A stretch of 64,000 nt of DNA, from NCBI RefSeq assembly GCF_024298965.1, contig NZ_CP085193.1, positions 6,572,001 to 6,636,000 on the forward strand, given 5' to 3'. Position numbers and translations under genes: made by a program. Below the pieces are notes generated by a model. The model ran no database searches, was not told where the DNA came from, and saw only the letters and a program-made list of their open reading frames with translations. Source of the stretch: Streptomyces rapamycinicus NRRL 5491. GTDB lineage: Bacteria; Actinomycetota; Actinomycetes; Streptomycetales; Streptomycetaceae. This document shows, one piece after another, positions 42,547-50,419 of this stretch (positions are counted from its first letter, which is position 1; each line of letters begins with the position of its first letter).

Positions 42547-43788
42547 ATGGCGGAGTCGGGGCATGCGAACCCGCGAAGAGTGGTGATCACCGGTCTCGGT
42601 GTGGTCTCCAGTATCGGTATGGGCGTCGAGGAGTTCCGGCGGGGACTGCGCGCCGGAAGCAGCGGGGCCAAGCCGATCACGGTGTTCGACGTCGAGGGGT
42701 TCGACCACGCGAACGGCTGTGAGGTGGAGGACTTCGACCCCGAGCGGTGGATACGCCACCTCGCGGTCGAGCACCTCGGCCGGGCGACGCAGTACTCGGT
42801 CGCCGCGGCCCGGATGGCGATCGAGGACGCGGGGGTGTCCATCGGCGACTGGCGGTCGCTGCCGGGGCTGATCTCCATCGGGACCACCGACGGTGAATCG
42901 AGGGACCTGGACCACCTGGTCGAGGCCGAGATCACGCACGGTCCCGAGCACATGCCGCCCGAACTCGCCCGCCGCGTTCCGGCCGGCCGCCTGTCGGCGG
43001 CCATCGCGCAGGAACTGCAGCTGTCCGATGTGGAGGCGGTGACGATTCCGACCGCCTGCGCGGCCGGCAACTACGCCCTGGGCTACGGCTATGACGCGGT
43101 CCGCTCCGGGGACGCGGAGTACGCGCTGTGCGGTGGCGCCGACGCGATGTGCCGCAAGACGTTCTCCGGTTTCTACCGGCTGGGCACCATCGCGCCGGAC
43201 CGGTGCCGCCCGTTCGACGTCGACCGCAAGGGCATCCTCACCGGTGAGGGCGCCGGGGTGCTGGTCCTGGAGAGCCTGGAGTCCGCGCTTGCCCGTGGCG
43301 CCCGGATCTACGCCGAGGTGCTCGGGTACGGCCTGAACTGCGACGCCTACCACCAGGTGGCGCCGAACCAGGACAGCGTCGGCCGGTGCATGCAGCTGGC
43401 CCTGGAGAACGCCGGGGTCAAGGCCGACCAGGTGGACCTCATCTCCGCCCACGGCACCGGCACCAAGGCCAACGACGTCACCGAGGCACGCGCCATCCGC
43501 GAGGTCTTCGGCAGCCGTCCTCCCAGGACCATCTCGATGAAGTCGATGATCGGCCACACCATGGGCGCCGCCAGCGCGCTGTCGGCCATCGGCTGCGCCC
43601 TGGCGATCACCGAGAAGTTCATTCCGCCGACCATCAACCACACCACCACCGACCCCGAGTGCGATGTGGACTGCGTGCCCAATGTGGCGATCGAGGCGGA
43701 GCTGAAGGTCGTACAGAACAACGGCCTCGCCTTCGGCGGCAACAACGCGGTGGTGCTGCTCGGCCGGTACGACGGGGTGCCGGCATGA
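42547..43788 (+). CDS. beta-ketoacyl synthase KS1 (FabF-like, catalytically intact)
   Basis: 413 residues, ATG 42547. RRVVITGLGVVSSIGMGVEEF start; catalytic Cys in TIPTACAAGNYALGYGYD, His in SAHGTGTKANDVTEA, His in GHTMGAASALSAIG, and GLAFGGNNAVVLLGR end. Complete Cys-His-His triad and full length, so it can decarboxylate malonyl-ACP and condense. In cinnamoyl-lipid clusters two ketosynthase pairs build the highly reduced polyene starter. Its stop overlaps the KS2 start as ATGA. Confidence 0.94.
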   Translation: MAESGHANPRRVVITGLGVVSSIGMGVEEFRRGLRAGSSGAKPITVFDVEGFDHANGCEVEDFDPERWIRHLAVEHLGRATQYSVAAARMAIEDAGVSIGDWRSLPGLISIGTTDGESRDLDHLVEAEITHGPEHMPPELARRVPAGRLSAAIAQELQLSDVEAVTIPTACAAGNYALGYGYDAVRSGDAEYALCGGADAMCRKTFSGFYRLGTIAPDRCRPFDVDRKGILTGEGAGVLVLESLESALARGARIYAEVLGYGLNCDAYHQVAPNQDSVGRCMQLALENAGVKADQVDLISAHGTGTKANDVTEARAIREVFGSRPPRTISMKSMIGHTMGAASALSAIGCALAITEKFIPPTINHTTTDPECDVDCVPNVAIEAELKVVQNNGLAFGGNNAVVLLGRYDGVPA

Positions 43789-44099
43789 GTCGGGCGGTGA
43801 CCGGCGCGGAGACCGGGACCGGTATGGGTGCCGTGGCCGGGTTGGGCGGTCGGGGTGTTGGCATGAGTCGGGCGGTGACCGGCGCGGGGGCCGGGACCGG
43901 TATGGGTGCCGTGGCCGGGTTGGGCGGTCGGGGTGCCGGCATGAGTCGGGCGGTGACCGGCGCGGAGACCGGGACCGGTATGGGTGCCGTGGCCGGGTTG
44001 GGCGGTCGGGGTGCCCGCATGAGTCGGGCGGTGACCAGCACGGGGGCCGGGATCGGGTTGGGCGGTCGGGGTGCCCGCATGAGTTGGGCGGTGACCGGT
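43785..44099 (+). repeat. tandem array copying the KS1/KS2 junction and KS2 start codon five times
   Basis: Units begin with ATGAGTCGGGCGGTGACC at 43785, 43863, 43941, 44019 (78-bp period) and a shortened unit leading to ATGAGTTGGGCG at 44079. Each carries an in-frame ATG overlapping TGA (ATGA), so five equivalent starts exist. The encoded repeat is MSRAVTGAETGTGMGAVAGL plus GGRG. Confidence 0.93.
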
Positions 44100-45212
44100 A
44101 TGGGTGCCGTGGCCGGGCTGGGCGGGGATGTCGACGAGCTCTTCCGCAACCTGTGCGCCGGCCGCTCCGGAGTGGCCGAGCTGCGCGGCTTCGACCACTC
44201 CCGGCACACGGCCCGCCACGCGTACGAGGTGGACAACCGCCCCGCACCCGGGGTGGACGTCACCCGGCGGGCGACCGGACTGCTGCTGGACGCGGTCGGC
44301 CAGGCGGTCCGTGACGCGGGCCTCGACGACAGCGATCTGAGCGGGGTGCCGGTCCTGGTCGGCACCGGGCTGCGCGAGCTGCGCTCGGTGGAGCTGTGGC
44401 GCACCCAGGGCGCCGAATTCCCGGCCTCCGAACTCCACTTCGGCACCGCGCTGCGCGAGGCGTTCCGGGCCGATGACACCCACACCCTGTCCAACGCGTG
44501 CTCGGCCGGGCTGTACGCCCTGGCGCTGGGCGTGGACCTGCTGGCGCAGGGGGCGGACACGGTGGTCGTGGCCGGGGTCGATGTGCTCACCGAGACCATG
44601 TACGGCCTGCTGGAGCGGGTACAGCCGGTGCCCCCGACCCGGGTGCGGCCGTTCGACCGCGACCGGGACGGCGTCCTGATGGGCGAGGGCGCGGCGGCGG
44701 TCGTGCTCACCCGGGTCCCCGGCGGACGTCCGGTGCACGGCCTGGTCCGGGACGTCGCGGTCAACTGCGACGCCTTCCATGTGACGGCGCCCGACCCGGC
44801 CGGTATCGCCGAGGCGATCAGGGAGGCGCACACCCGGGGCGGGGTGAAGCCCGCGGACATCGACCTGTTGATGGTGCACGGCACCGGGACGCTGCTCAAC
44901 GACGAGGCGGAGGCGACCGCGCTCGCGGACGTCTTCGGGCCGGACCGGGACAAGCCCCTGGTGACCGCCACCAAGTCGATGACCGGGCACACCTCCGGCG
45001 CCTCCGGGCTGCTCAACCTGGTGGTCACCCTTCGCTGCCTCGCCGAGGGGCGGGTGCCGCCGACCGTGGGCCTGGACGACCCGGTGGACGAGGCGGCCGG
45101 ATTCCGCTTCGTCACCGGCGAGGCGGCGCACCGGCCGCTGACCGTGGCGCAGTTGAACGCATTCGGCTTCGGCGGCATCAACGCCGTCGCGATCCTGGAG
45201 GCGGCCCGATGA
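43785..45212 (+). CDS. beta-ketoacyl synthase KS2 (catalytically intact) with duplicated N-terminus
   Basis: 475 residues from ATG 43785, or 377 from the innermost ATG 44079; the latter gives a normal KS N-terminus (VTGMGAVAGLGGDVDELF). Catalytic Cys in LSNACSAGLYALALGVD, His in MVHGTGTLLNDEAEA, His in TGHTSGASGLLNLVV, and LNAFGFGGINAVAILE. The extra ~98 residues are four imperfect 20-26-aa repeats of the gene start, Gly/Ala-rich and probably unstructured. Which start is used in the cell is not determinable from sequence. Overlaps KS3 by ATGA. Confidence 0.92.
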   Translation: MSRAVTGAETGTGMGAVAGLGGRGVGMSRAVTGAGAGTGMGAVAGLGGRGAGMSRAVTGAETGTGMGAVAGLGGRGARMSRAVTSTGAGIGLGGRGARMSWAVTGMGAVAGLGGDVDELFRNLCAGRSGVAELRGFDHSRHTARHAYEVDNRPAPGVDVTRRATGLLLDAVGQAVRDAGLDDSDLSGVPVLVGTGLRELRSVELWRTQGAEFPASELHFGTALREAFRADDTHTLSNACSAGLYALALGVDLLAQGADTVVVAGVDVLTETMYGLLERVQPVPPTRVRPFDRDRDGVLMGEGAAAVVLTRVPGGRPVHGLVRDVAVNCDAFHVTAPDPAGIAEAIREAHTRGGVKPADIDLLMVHGTGTLLNDEAEATALADVFGPDRDKPLVTATKSMTGHTSGASGLLNLVVTLRCLAEGRVPPTVGLDDPVDEAAGFRFVTGEAAHRPLTVAQLNAFGFGGINAVAILEAAR

Positions 45213-46153
45213 CCGTGGTGGTGAGCGGGGTCGGCGTGGTGCTGCCCCGCGCGAGGTCGGCACCGGAGCTGATGGCACCGGCGGCGGGCGCCGTGCCGGT
45301 CGAGCCGAAGGACCTGGTCGGCCGGAAGGGCCTGCGGTACAAGGACCGGGCCACCCAACTCGCCTACTGCGCGGCCGACGCGGCCCTGCGGAACGCCGGT
45401 CTGCTGGACGACGGTGGCCTGCGCGTCCCCGGCGGAAGCGTCGCGATGGTCGCGAGCTCCAACTACGGCAATCTCGACACCATCTGCCGGGCGATCGACA
45501 CCATCGCCGAGCACACGGCGGCGGCGGGCAGCGCCATGGACCTGCCGAACGCCTCGAGCAATGTCATCGCCTCCTCCGTCGCCATCCGCTTCGGGCTGCG
45601 CGGCCCCAACCTGATGCTGTGCAACGGCGCCACCTCCGGGCTGGACGCCGTCCACTGGGCGGCCACGCTGATCCGCGGCGGCCGGGCCTCCCGGGCGCTG
45701 GTCCTCGGCGTCGAACCCGACAACGAGTCCGTGCGCGCCTTCACCGGCGGATCGCGGACCATCGACGGGGCGGCGGCGCTGGTGGTGGAGAGCGAGGAAT
45801 CGGCCGCCGAACGGGGAGCGAGCGCGCCCGCCGTTCTCGGCGACTACGTCCGGGGCGCCGGACTGGGCCGCACTCTGGAACGGCTGGCCGAGACAACCGG
45901 CGACCGGCCGGCGCTGTGGCAATTGCCCGAACGGCGGGCGGCCGCCGTGCCGGACACCCTGCTGGAGGGCGTCCCCCGGCACGACCTGGGTGAGGTCTTC
46001 GGCCTGGGCTCGGGCGCGCTGGGAGTGCTCCAGTGCGCCGCGGCCGTCGGCTGGTTCGCCCGGGGCGGAGCCGGTCCGGTGTACGCCACGGCGGGCACCG
46101 ACGCCGACGACGCCAGTGCGGGCATCGCGCTGCGCGGGCGGGCAGCGGCCTGA
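45209..46153 (+). CDS. KS-like chain-length-factor-type protein KS3 (no active-site Cys)
   Basis: 314 residues. Thiolase fold (VVVSGVGVVLPRARSAPEL, RYKDRATQLAYCAADAALRNAG, NLPNASS-like loop), but at the nucleophile position NLMLCNGATSGLDAVHW reads ATSG instead of ACSG. The C-terminal HGTGT and GHT histidine motifs are lost because the protein is ~60-100 residues shorter than KS2. It is therefore a non-condensing partner, probably of KS2. The start overlaps the KS2 stop (ATGA) and its stop overlaps the hydrolase start (TGATG). Confidence 0.88.
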   Translation: MTVVVSGVGVVLPRARSAPELMAPAAGAVPVEPKDLVGRKGLRYKDRATQLAYCAADAALRNAGLLDDGGLRVPGGSVAMVASSNYGNLDTICRAIDTIAEHTAAAGSAMDLPNASSNVIASSVAIRFGLRGPNLMLCNGATSGLDAVHWAATLIRGGRASRALVLGVEPDNESVRAFTGGSRTIDGAAALVVESEESAAERGASAPAVLGDYVRGAGLGRTLERLAETTGDRPALWQLPERRAAAVPDTLLEGVPRHDLGEVFGLGSGALGVLQCAAAVGWFARGGAGPVYATAGTDADDASAGIALRGRAAA

Positions 46154-47076
46154 TGTCCGCCGGTGACCGCCTCGTGCGGGGACTCGCCCAGGAGGACGGT
46201 GGGCCCGCCGAGGCGTCCGCGCGGGGCGACAAGGAGAGCCCCGTGGTCGTGACCCGGCGTGCCCCGGGCGACCCCGGGCGGGGCCGGGTGCTCTTCCTGC
46301 ACGGACTGTCCAACAGCAGCACGGTGTGGGACGCCTGCGTCGAGCACGGCCGGCGGTCCGGCGGGCCCGAGATGTGGGCCGCCGACCTGCCCTGGCGGGG
46401 CCGGAGCGTCGCCGGGTGGAGCGCCCGTGGCGATCTCGTGCCGTACCTGGGCGACGCCCTGCGCGCGGTGCCGGGCGGCGCCGCCGTGGTGGTCGCCCAC
46501 TCGATGGGCGCGAACGTCCTGATGGAGTTCCTGGGCCGCCGGATCGAGGAGGGCCTGGACCCGTTCGCCGAGTTCGGTATCCACGGCCTGGTGCTGGTGG
46601 CCCCGTTCTACCGGCGCACGGCCGAGGAGTTCGACTGGGCGAGCCTGGCGCACTCCGTGGACAACATGGCCCCGCTGATCGCCGAGGGCATCCGGGTGCA
46701 CGCCGGGGACCGGGTCCCCCGGGCGGCCCGCCACCACCTCGCGGAACGCATCCGGGACTGGGTCGGCCCCTACGGCTGGATGCGGTTCTTCGAGATCTAT
46801 CTGCGCACCCCCGCCCTGCGGCTGGGAGGGTTCACCGTGCCGTGCCTCGTCCTCGCCGGTGCGGACGACTTCGCCGCGCCGCCGGCCGAGGGCCGCGCGC
46901 TCGCGGACGGCCTCCCGGACGCCGAGTTCCGCCTGCTGCCCGACTGCGGGCACTTCCTGATGATCGAGCGGGCCCGGCAGTTCGCCGCCCTGCTCGACCG
47001 CTTCGTCAGCACCTGTTCGGCCGTCCGTCCGCACGGCGGTCCCGGCCCCGGATTCCCATGGGAGCACGATCGATGA
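46153..47076 (+). CDS. alpha/beta hydrolase
   Basis: 307 residues. GRVLFLHGLSNSSTVWDACVEHG (oxyanion HG), VVVAHSMGANVLMEFLG (Ser in SMG), VLAGADDFAAP (Asp) and LLPDCGHFLMIERA (His) form a complete triad. It may hydrolyse an acyl thioester or ester; role in the cluster unknown. The first ~30 residues are probably unstructured. Sits between KS3 and the hotdog protein with overlapping codons on both sides. Confidence 0.87.
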   Translation: MSAGDRLVRGLAQEDGGPAEASARGDKESPVVVTRRAPGDPGRGRVLFLHGLSNSSTVWDACVEHGRRSGGPEMWAADLPWRGRSVAGWSARGDLVPYLGDALRAVPGGAAVVVAHSMGANVLMEFLGRRIEEGLDPFAEFGIHGLVLVAPFYRRTAEEFDWASLAHSVDNMAPLIAEGIRVHAGDRVPRAARHHLAERIRDWVGPYGWMRFFEIYLRTPALRLGGFTVPCLVLAGADDFAAPPAEGRALADGLPDAEFRLLPDCGHFLMIERARQFAALLDRFVSTCSAVRPHGGPGPGFPWEHDR

Positions 47077-48092
47077 CCACAGTGGCCGAAGGCGCCGTCA
47101 AGAGGCTGCTCACCAGCGAGACGACCGCGTCGCTGCGCACCCGGTACGAGGGCTCCAACATCTGCACCTGGATCGGGTTCAAGCACATCAACTACCTGGT
47201 CGAGGAGGCCATCCTCTGCCACTTCGCCGATGCGGACCTGCCGGCGCGGGCGCTGTACGCGGAATCCGGCCTCGGCGTGGACATCGTCGACCTCGACACC
47301 CGGATCCTGCACGCCCTCTACATGGACGAGACGGTCCAGGCGCGGGTGGTGCCGACGGCCGGGGACGACGACTCCTTCATCTCCTTCACGGTGTCCCTGC
47401 ACGCCGACCGGGACGGCGCGGACACCAAGGTGGTGGGCGCCAACGCCAAGGTGGTGCTGCGCTCGGACAGCTATGTCGAGGCGGCCGGTGAACCGCCCGC
47501 CGAGCTCGCCCGGTTCGTCACCGACCGGCTGAGCACCCCCGGCGCCGTCGCCCCCGAACCGCCGGAGCTGACCGGCGCCGACCTCACGGCCGTCACCACC
47601 TCGCTGTCGGCCGGCCGCGGCACCTCCGGCCCCGACCCGGTGCTCGACCTGCTGACCTCGGGGAAGAACGCGTTCGGCTGGAAGTGGCGGATCCCCTACC
47701 CGTACTGCCACTTCTCGGAGCGGCTCCAGATGTCCAGCTATCTGCGGCAGATGGAGGAGGTCGTGGACCTCTTCCTCGCCGACCGGGGCATCTCGGTGAA
47801 GACCCTGCTGGACGAGCGCCGGTGGATCCCCGCCTGCCCGCACTCCAGGATCCAGATCCTGGACGAGGCGCTGATGGAGGAGGACCTCTACACGGTCTAC
47901 ACCGTCGAGAACGTCTTCAAGGACTTCACCTACACCTCCCGCATGGACTGCTATGTGGTGCGCGACGGCAGGCTGGTGCCGACCGCGACCGGCAAGGTCA
48001 TCCATGGCTACGCCCTGATCGAGAACCGGCGGGACTGGAACCTGATCAACTTCGACGAGCGCGTCTCCAAGGCGCTGCGCGGCGAATCCTGA
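47073..48092 (+). CDS. double hotdog-fold protein, thioesterase/dehydratase-like
   Basis: 339 residues in two related halves. The second (~210-335) resembles hotdog thioesterases: CHFSERLQMSSYLRQMEEVVDLFLADRGISVKTL, RIQILDEALMEEDLYTVYTVENVFKDF and GKVIHGYALIE. The first half (~20-140: NICTWIGFKHINYLVEEAIL, LHALYMDETVQARVV) seems degenerate. I cannot tell thioesterase from dehydratase activity. ATGA overlap with the hydrolase; 33 bp to the leader ORF ahead of KS4. Confidence 0.75.
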   Translation: MTTVAEGAVKRLLTSETTASLRTRYEGSNICTWIGFKHINYLVEEAILCHFADADLPARALYAESGLGVDIVDLDTRILHALYMDETVQARVVPTAGDDDSFISFTVSLHADRDGADTKVVGANAKVVLRSDSYVEAAGEPPAELARFVTDRLSTPGAVAPEPPELTGADLTAVTTSLSAGRGTSGPDPVLDLLTSGKNAFGWKWRIPYPYCHFSERLQMSSYLRQMEEVVDLFLADRGISVKTLLDERRWIPACPHSRIQILDEALMEEDLYTVYTVENVFKDFTYTSRMDCYVVRDGRLVPTATGKVIHGYALIENRRDWNLINFDERVSKALRGES

Positions 48093-48117
48093 CCGACGAC
48101 GGCGACGGAGCGACGGG

Positions 48118-48205
48118 GAGCAGACATGACTGGCGGCACAGTTCGTGTGAATCGACCGACGGAGCAGACATGAGTGGCGGCACAGCTCTTGTGAATCGAC
48201 CGGTC
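48118..48205 (+). repeat. 44-bp tandem duplication containing the KS4 start codon
   Basis: GAGCAGACATGASTGGCGGC-ACAG..TGTGAATCGACCG occurs at 48118-48161 and 48162-48205 with four single-base differences. Each copy has the ribosome-binding region and ATG. Because 44 is not a multiple of three, the first ATG is out of frame with KS4. Confidence 0.92.
48126..48173 (+). CDS. 15-codon leader ORF created by duplication, overlapping KS4 start
   Basis: ATG 48126 reads MTGGTVRVNRPTEQT and stops at TGA 48171-48173, overlapping the KS4 ATG (48170) as ATGA. It has the same GGAG ribosome-binding context as KS4. Probably translated, with KS4 reached by reinitiation. It is a remnant copy of the KS4 N-terminus, not an independent gene. 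Confidence 0.45.
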   Translation: MTGGTVRVNRPTEQT

Positions 48206-49297
48206 ATCACGGCCTGGTCGGCGGTATCGCCCTTCGGGATCGGCCGCGCGGCCTTCACCGAGGGGATCAGGGAACGCCGGCCCGCGGCGGCCGGGCTCGA
48301 CGACGAGCGGTGGCAGGCGGCCGGGGACCGCGCCTGTCTGGTGCCCGACTTCGACCTGCGCACGGTGCTCGGGAAGAAGGGGGTCCGCTCCATGGACCGG
48401 GTGACCGGCCTCGCGGTCACCACGGTCGCCCGGCTGCTCGACGACGCGCCGCGCAACCGGTGGGTGGCCACCGGCGAGGACGCCGCCCTCGTCCTGGGCA
48501 CCACCACCGGCAGTGTGCAGAGCCAGATGGACTTCACCCGGGACTCGCTCACCGGGGAGAAGCCGTATCTGGTGGACCCGGCGCGCTTCCCCAACGCCGT
48601 CATGAACTGCGCCGCGGGGCAGAGCGCGATCTGGCACCAGCTCAAGGGGCCGAACACCACGATCGCCGGTGGCCACGCGGCGGGTCTTTACGCCCTCAAC
48701 TACGCGCGCCGGCTGCTCACCTTCGGCCGGGCCAGGACCGTGCTGTGCGGTGCGGTCGAGGAGTTCTCGCACGCCCGCTCCTGGCTGGAGCGGCACGCAC
48801 ACCGGCCGGGCACCGAGGGACCCGCGCAACTGCCCGGTGAGGGCTGCGGACTGCTGCTGGTGGAACAGCGCGGCCCCGGCGCGCGGGACGACGCCGAGCA
48901 GCCGGTGCTGGCGGAGATCCTCGCGGTGGAGATGGGCATCGCCCTGGACGGCGGGGTCCGCCCCGCGCTGGCGTCCTGTCTGCGCCGGGCCCTGGACCGC
49001 GCGGGGGTGCGCCCGGAGGAGATCTGGGCGGTCTCCACCAGTGAGGCGCCCGGCCCGTCCGGGGAGCAGGAGCGGGCCGCCGTGGCGGAGGCCGCCGAGG
49101 GAGCGGACCCCGTCCACCTCACTCAGGCCGCGCTCATCGGGGACACCGGGGCCGCGGCGGCGGCGTTCCAGATCGCCGGGGTGCTGGTGCACGCCGAAAC
49201 CACCCCCGAGGCCGCCGGCCGGGTGGCGCTGGTGACCTCCGTCGACCGTGACGGCGCGGTCGGCTGCGCCCTGCTGCGCCTGGCCGGTCCGCGATGA
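48170..49297 (+). CDS. KS-like chain-length-factor-type protein KS4 (Cys replaced by His)
   Basis: 375 residues. RPVITAWSAVSPFGIGRAAFTEG start, then GPNTTIAGGHAAGLYALNYARRLL, where the nucleophile Cys of TACAAG is His (GGHAAG). The HGTGT motif has become VSTSEAPGPSGEQE and the GHT motif IGDTGAAAAA. It is full length and non-condensing, hence a CLF, probably partner of KS1. Overlaps the dehydratase start (ATGA). Confidence 0.88.
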   Translation: MSGGTALVNRPVITAWSAVSPFGIGRAAFTEGIRERRPAAAGLDDERWQAAGDRACLVPDFDLRTVLGKKGVRSMDRVTGLAVTTVARLLDDAPRNRWVATGEDAALVLGTTTGSVQSQMDFTRDSLTGEKPYLVDPARFPNAVMNCAAGQSAIWHQLKGPNTTIAGGHAAGLYALNYARRLLTFGRARTVLCGAVEEFSHARSWLERHAHRPGTEGPAQLPGEGCGLLLVEQRGPGARDDAEQPVLAEILAVEMGIALDGGVRPALASCLRRALDRAGVRPEEIWAVSTSEAPGPSGEQERAAVAEAAEGADPVHLTQAALIGDTGAAAAAFQIAGVLVHAETTPEAAGRVALVTSVDRDGAVGCALLRLAGPR

Positions 49298-49869
49298 GTA
49301 CCCGGCCGAGCAGTCCGATCGCCGCGCGGGTGGAGGTCATCCGTCCGGCCGCCGCCGACAGCCGGGGCAAGGTGCGCGCGGTGACGGCCGTCACGGTGGG
49401 CGAGGACGAGGCGGTCTTCCCCGGGCACTACCCGGGCTTCCCCATCTTCCCCGGGGTCTGCGTGATCGAGTGCGTGCACCTCAGCGGTCTGCGGACCCCT
49501 CCGCCGGGTACGGCCGGTCTGGAACTGGTGGCGGTGGAGAGCACGCGGTTCCTCAGGCCGGTCTTCCCGGGCGACCGGCTGGAGGTGGACCTGGTGTGGA
49601 CCGGTGGGTCCGGGGCATGGCGGTGCGCCGCCAAGGTGGCCACCGAGCGCGGTGCCGCCGCCCAGGTCAGACTGCGGTTCACGGGCGAGGAGGAGCCCAC
49701 CGAGCGCGGTGCCGCCGCCCAGGTCAGACTGCGGTTCACGGGCGAGGAGGAGCCCACCGAGCGCGGTGCCGCCGCCCAGGTCAGACTGCGGTTCACGGGC
49801 GAGGAGGAGCCCACCGAGCGCGGTGCCGCCGCCCAGGTCAGACTGCGGTTCACGGGCGAGGAGGCGTGA
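49294..49869 (+). CDS. FabA/FabZ-like beta-hydroxyacyl-ACP dehydratase DH1 with fourfold repeated C-terminus
   Basis: 191 residues. Hotdog core: EDEAVFPGHYPGFPIFPGVCVIECVHLSGL contains the HxxGxP-type catalytic His and Glu. VAVESTRFLRPVFPGDRLEVDL and the terminal strand AAAQVRLRFTGEE complete the fold. That last strand is then repeated: a 19-aa unit TERGAAAQVRLRFTGEEEP four times (last one ending EEA-stop). A normal protein would end after the first. It dehydrates 3-hydroxyacyl-ACP to enoyl-ACP in the polyene cycle. Overlaps DH2 (TGATG). Confidence 0.87.
   Translation: MSTRPSSPIAARVEVIRPAAADSRGKVRAVTAVTVGEDEAVFPGHYPGFPIFPGVCVIECVHLSGLRTPPPGTAGLELVAVESTRFLRPVFPGDRLEVDLVWTGGSGAWRCAAKVATERGAAAQVRLRFTGEEEPTERGAAAQVRLRFTGEEEPTERGAAAQVRLRFTGEEEPTERGAAAQVRLRFTGEEA
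49642..49869 (+). repeat. 57-bp in-frame tandem repeat x4 at the DH1 3' end
   Basis: Four contiguous 57-bp units starting ACCGAGCGCGGTGCCGCCGC at 49642, 49699, 49756 and 49813, essentially identical. The last ends GAGGAGGCGTGA instead of GAGGAGGAGCCC. It preserves the frame and the overlapping TGATG junction with DH2. Confidence 0.95.
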
Positions 49870-50363
49870 TGATCGGTCAGTTCGAGATCAGGAAGGTGCT
49901 GCCGCACCGGTTCCCGATGCTGCTGCTGGACCGGGTGACCGAAGTGGTCCCGGGGCAGCGGGTGACCGCCGTGAAGGCCGTGACCTGCAATGAGCCCTGG
50001 TACCAGGGGCTCGGACCGGACGCGGCGGCGGAGTCCTACGCCTATCCGCGGGTGCTGCTGCTGGAGTCCTGGTGCCAGTCGGCCGGGCTGCTGGCCACCT
50101 GGGATTCACCGGATCCCGATGTGCTCGAGGGCCAGGTGATGCTCTTCGGAAGCGTGTCCGGGGTCGAGTACCACCGGCCGGTGCTGCCGGGGGACGTACT
50201 GGAACACCGGGCGTCCATCACCCGGGTGGTGGACGACACCGTGATCATCGAGGGCGGTTCCACGGTGGCCGGTGAGCCCGCTCTGACCGTCGGCCTCGCG
50301 GTGCTGGCCTTCCGCCCGGCCGGGGAACTGCGGCCCGGGGACCCCGCCCCCGCCCTCGCCTGA
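49869..50363 (+). CDS. FabZ-like beta-hydroxyacyl-ACP dehydratase DH2
   Basis: 164 residues, ATG 49869 overlapping the DH1 stop. FEIRKVLPHRFPMLLLDRVTEVVPGQ has the FabZ His (LPHRFPML), YPRVLLLESWCQSAGLLA the catalytic Glu, and FGSVSGVEYHRPVLPGDVLEHRASI the substrate strand. With DH1 it could form a heterodimeric dehydratase, as paired DH genes do in aryl-polyene and cinnamoyl systems (family knowledge). Confidence 0.9.
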   Translation: MIGQFEIRKVLPHRFPMLLLDRVTEVVPGQRVTAVKAVTCNEPWYQGLGPDAAAESYAYPRVLLLESWCQSAGLLATWDSPDPDVLEGQVMLFGSVSGVEYHRPVLPGDVLEHRASITRVVDDTVIIEGGSTVAGEPALTVGLAVLAFRPAGELRPGDPAPALA

Positions 50364-50419
50364 CCCCCGGCAACAGACATCCGGTCCCACGCGGCCGGCC
50401 GAATCGCTTTGGAGAACCA

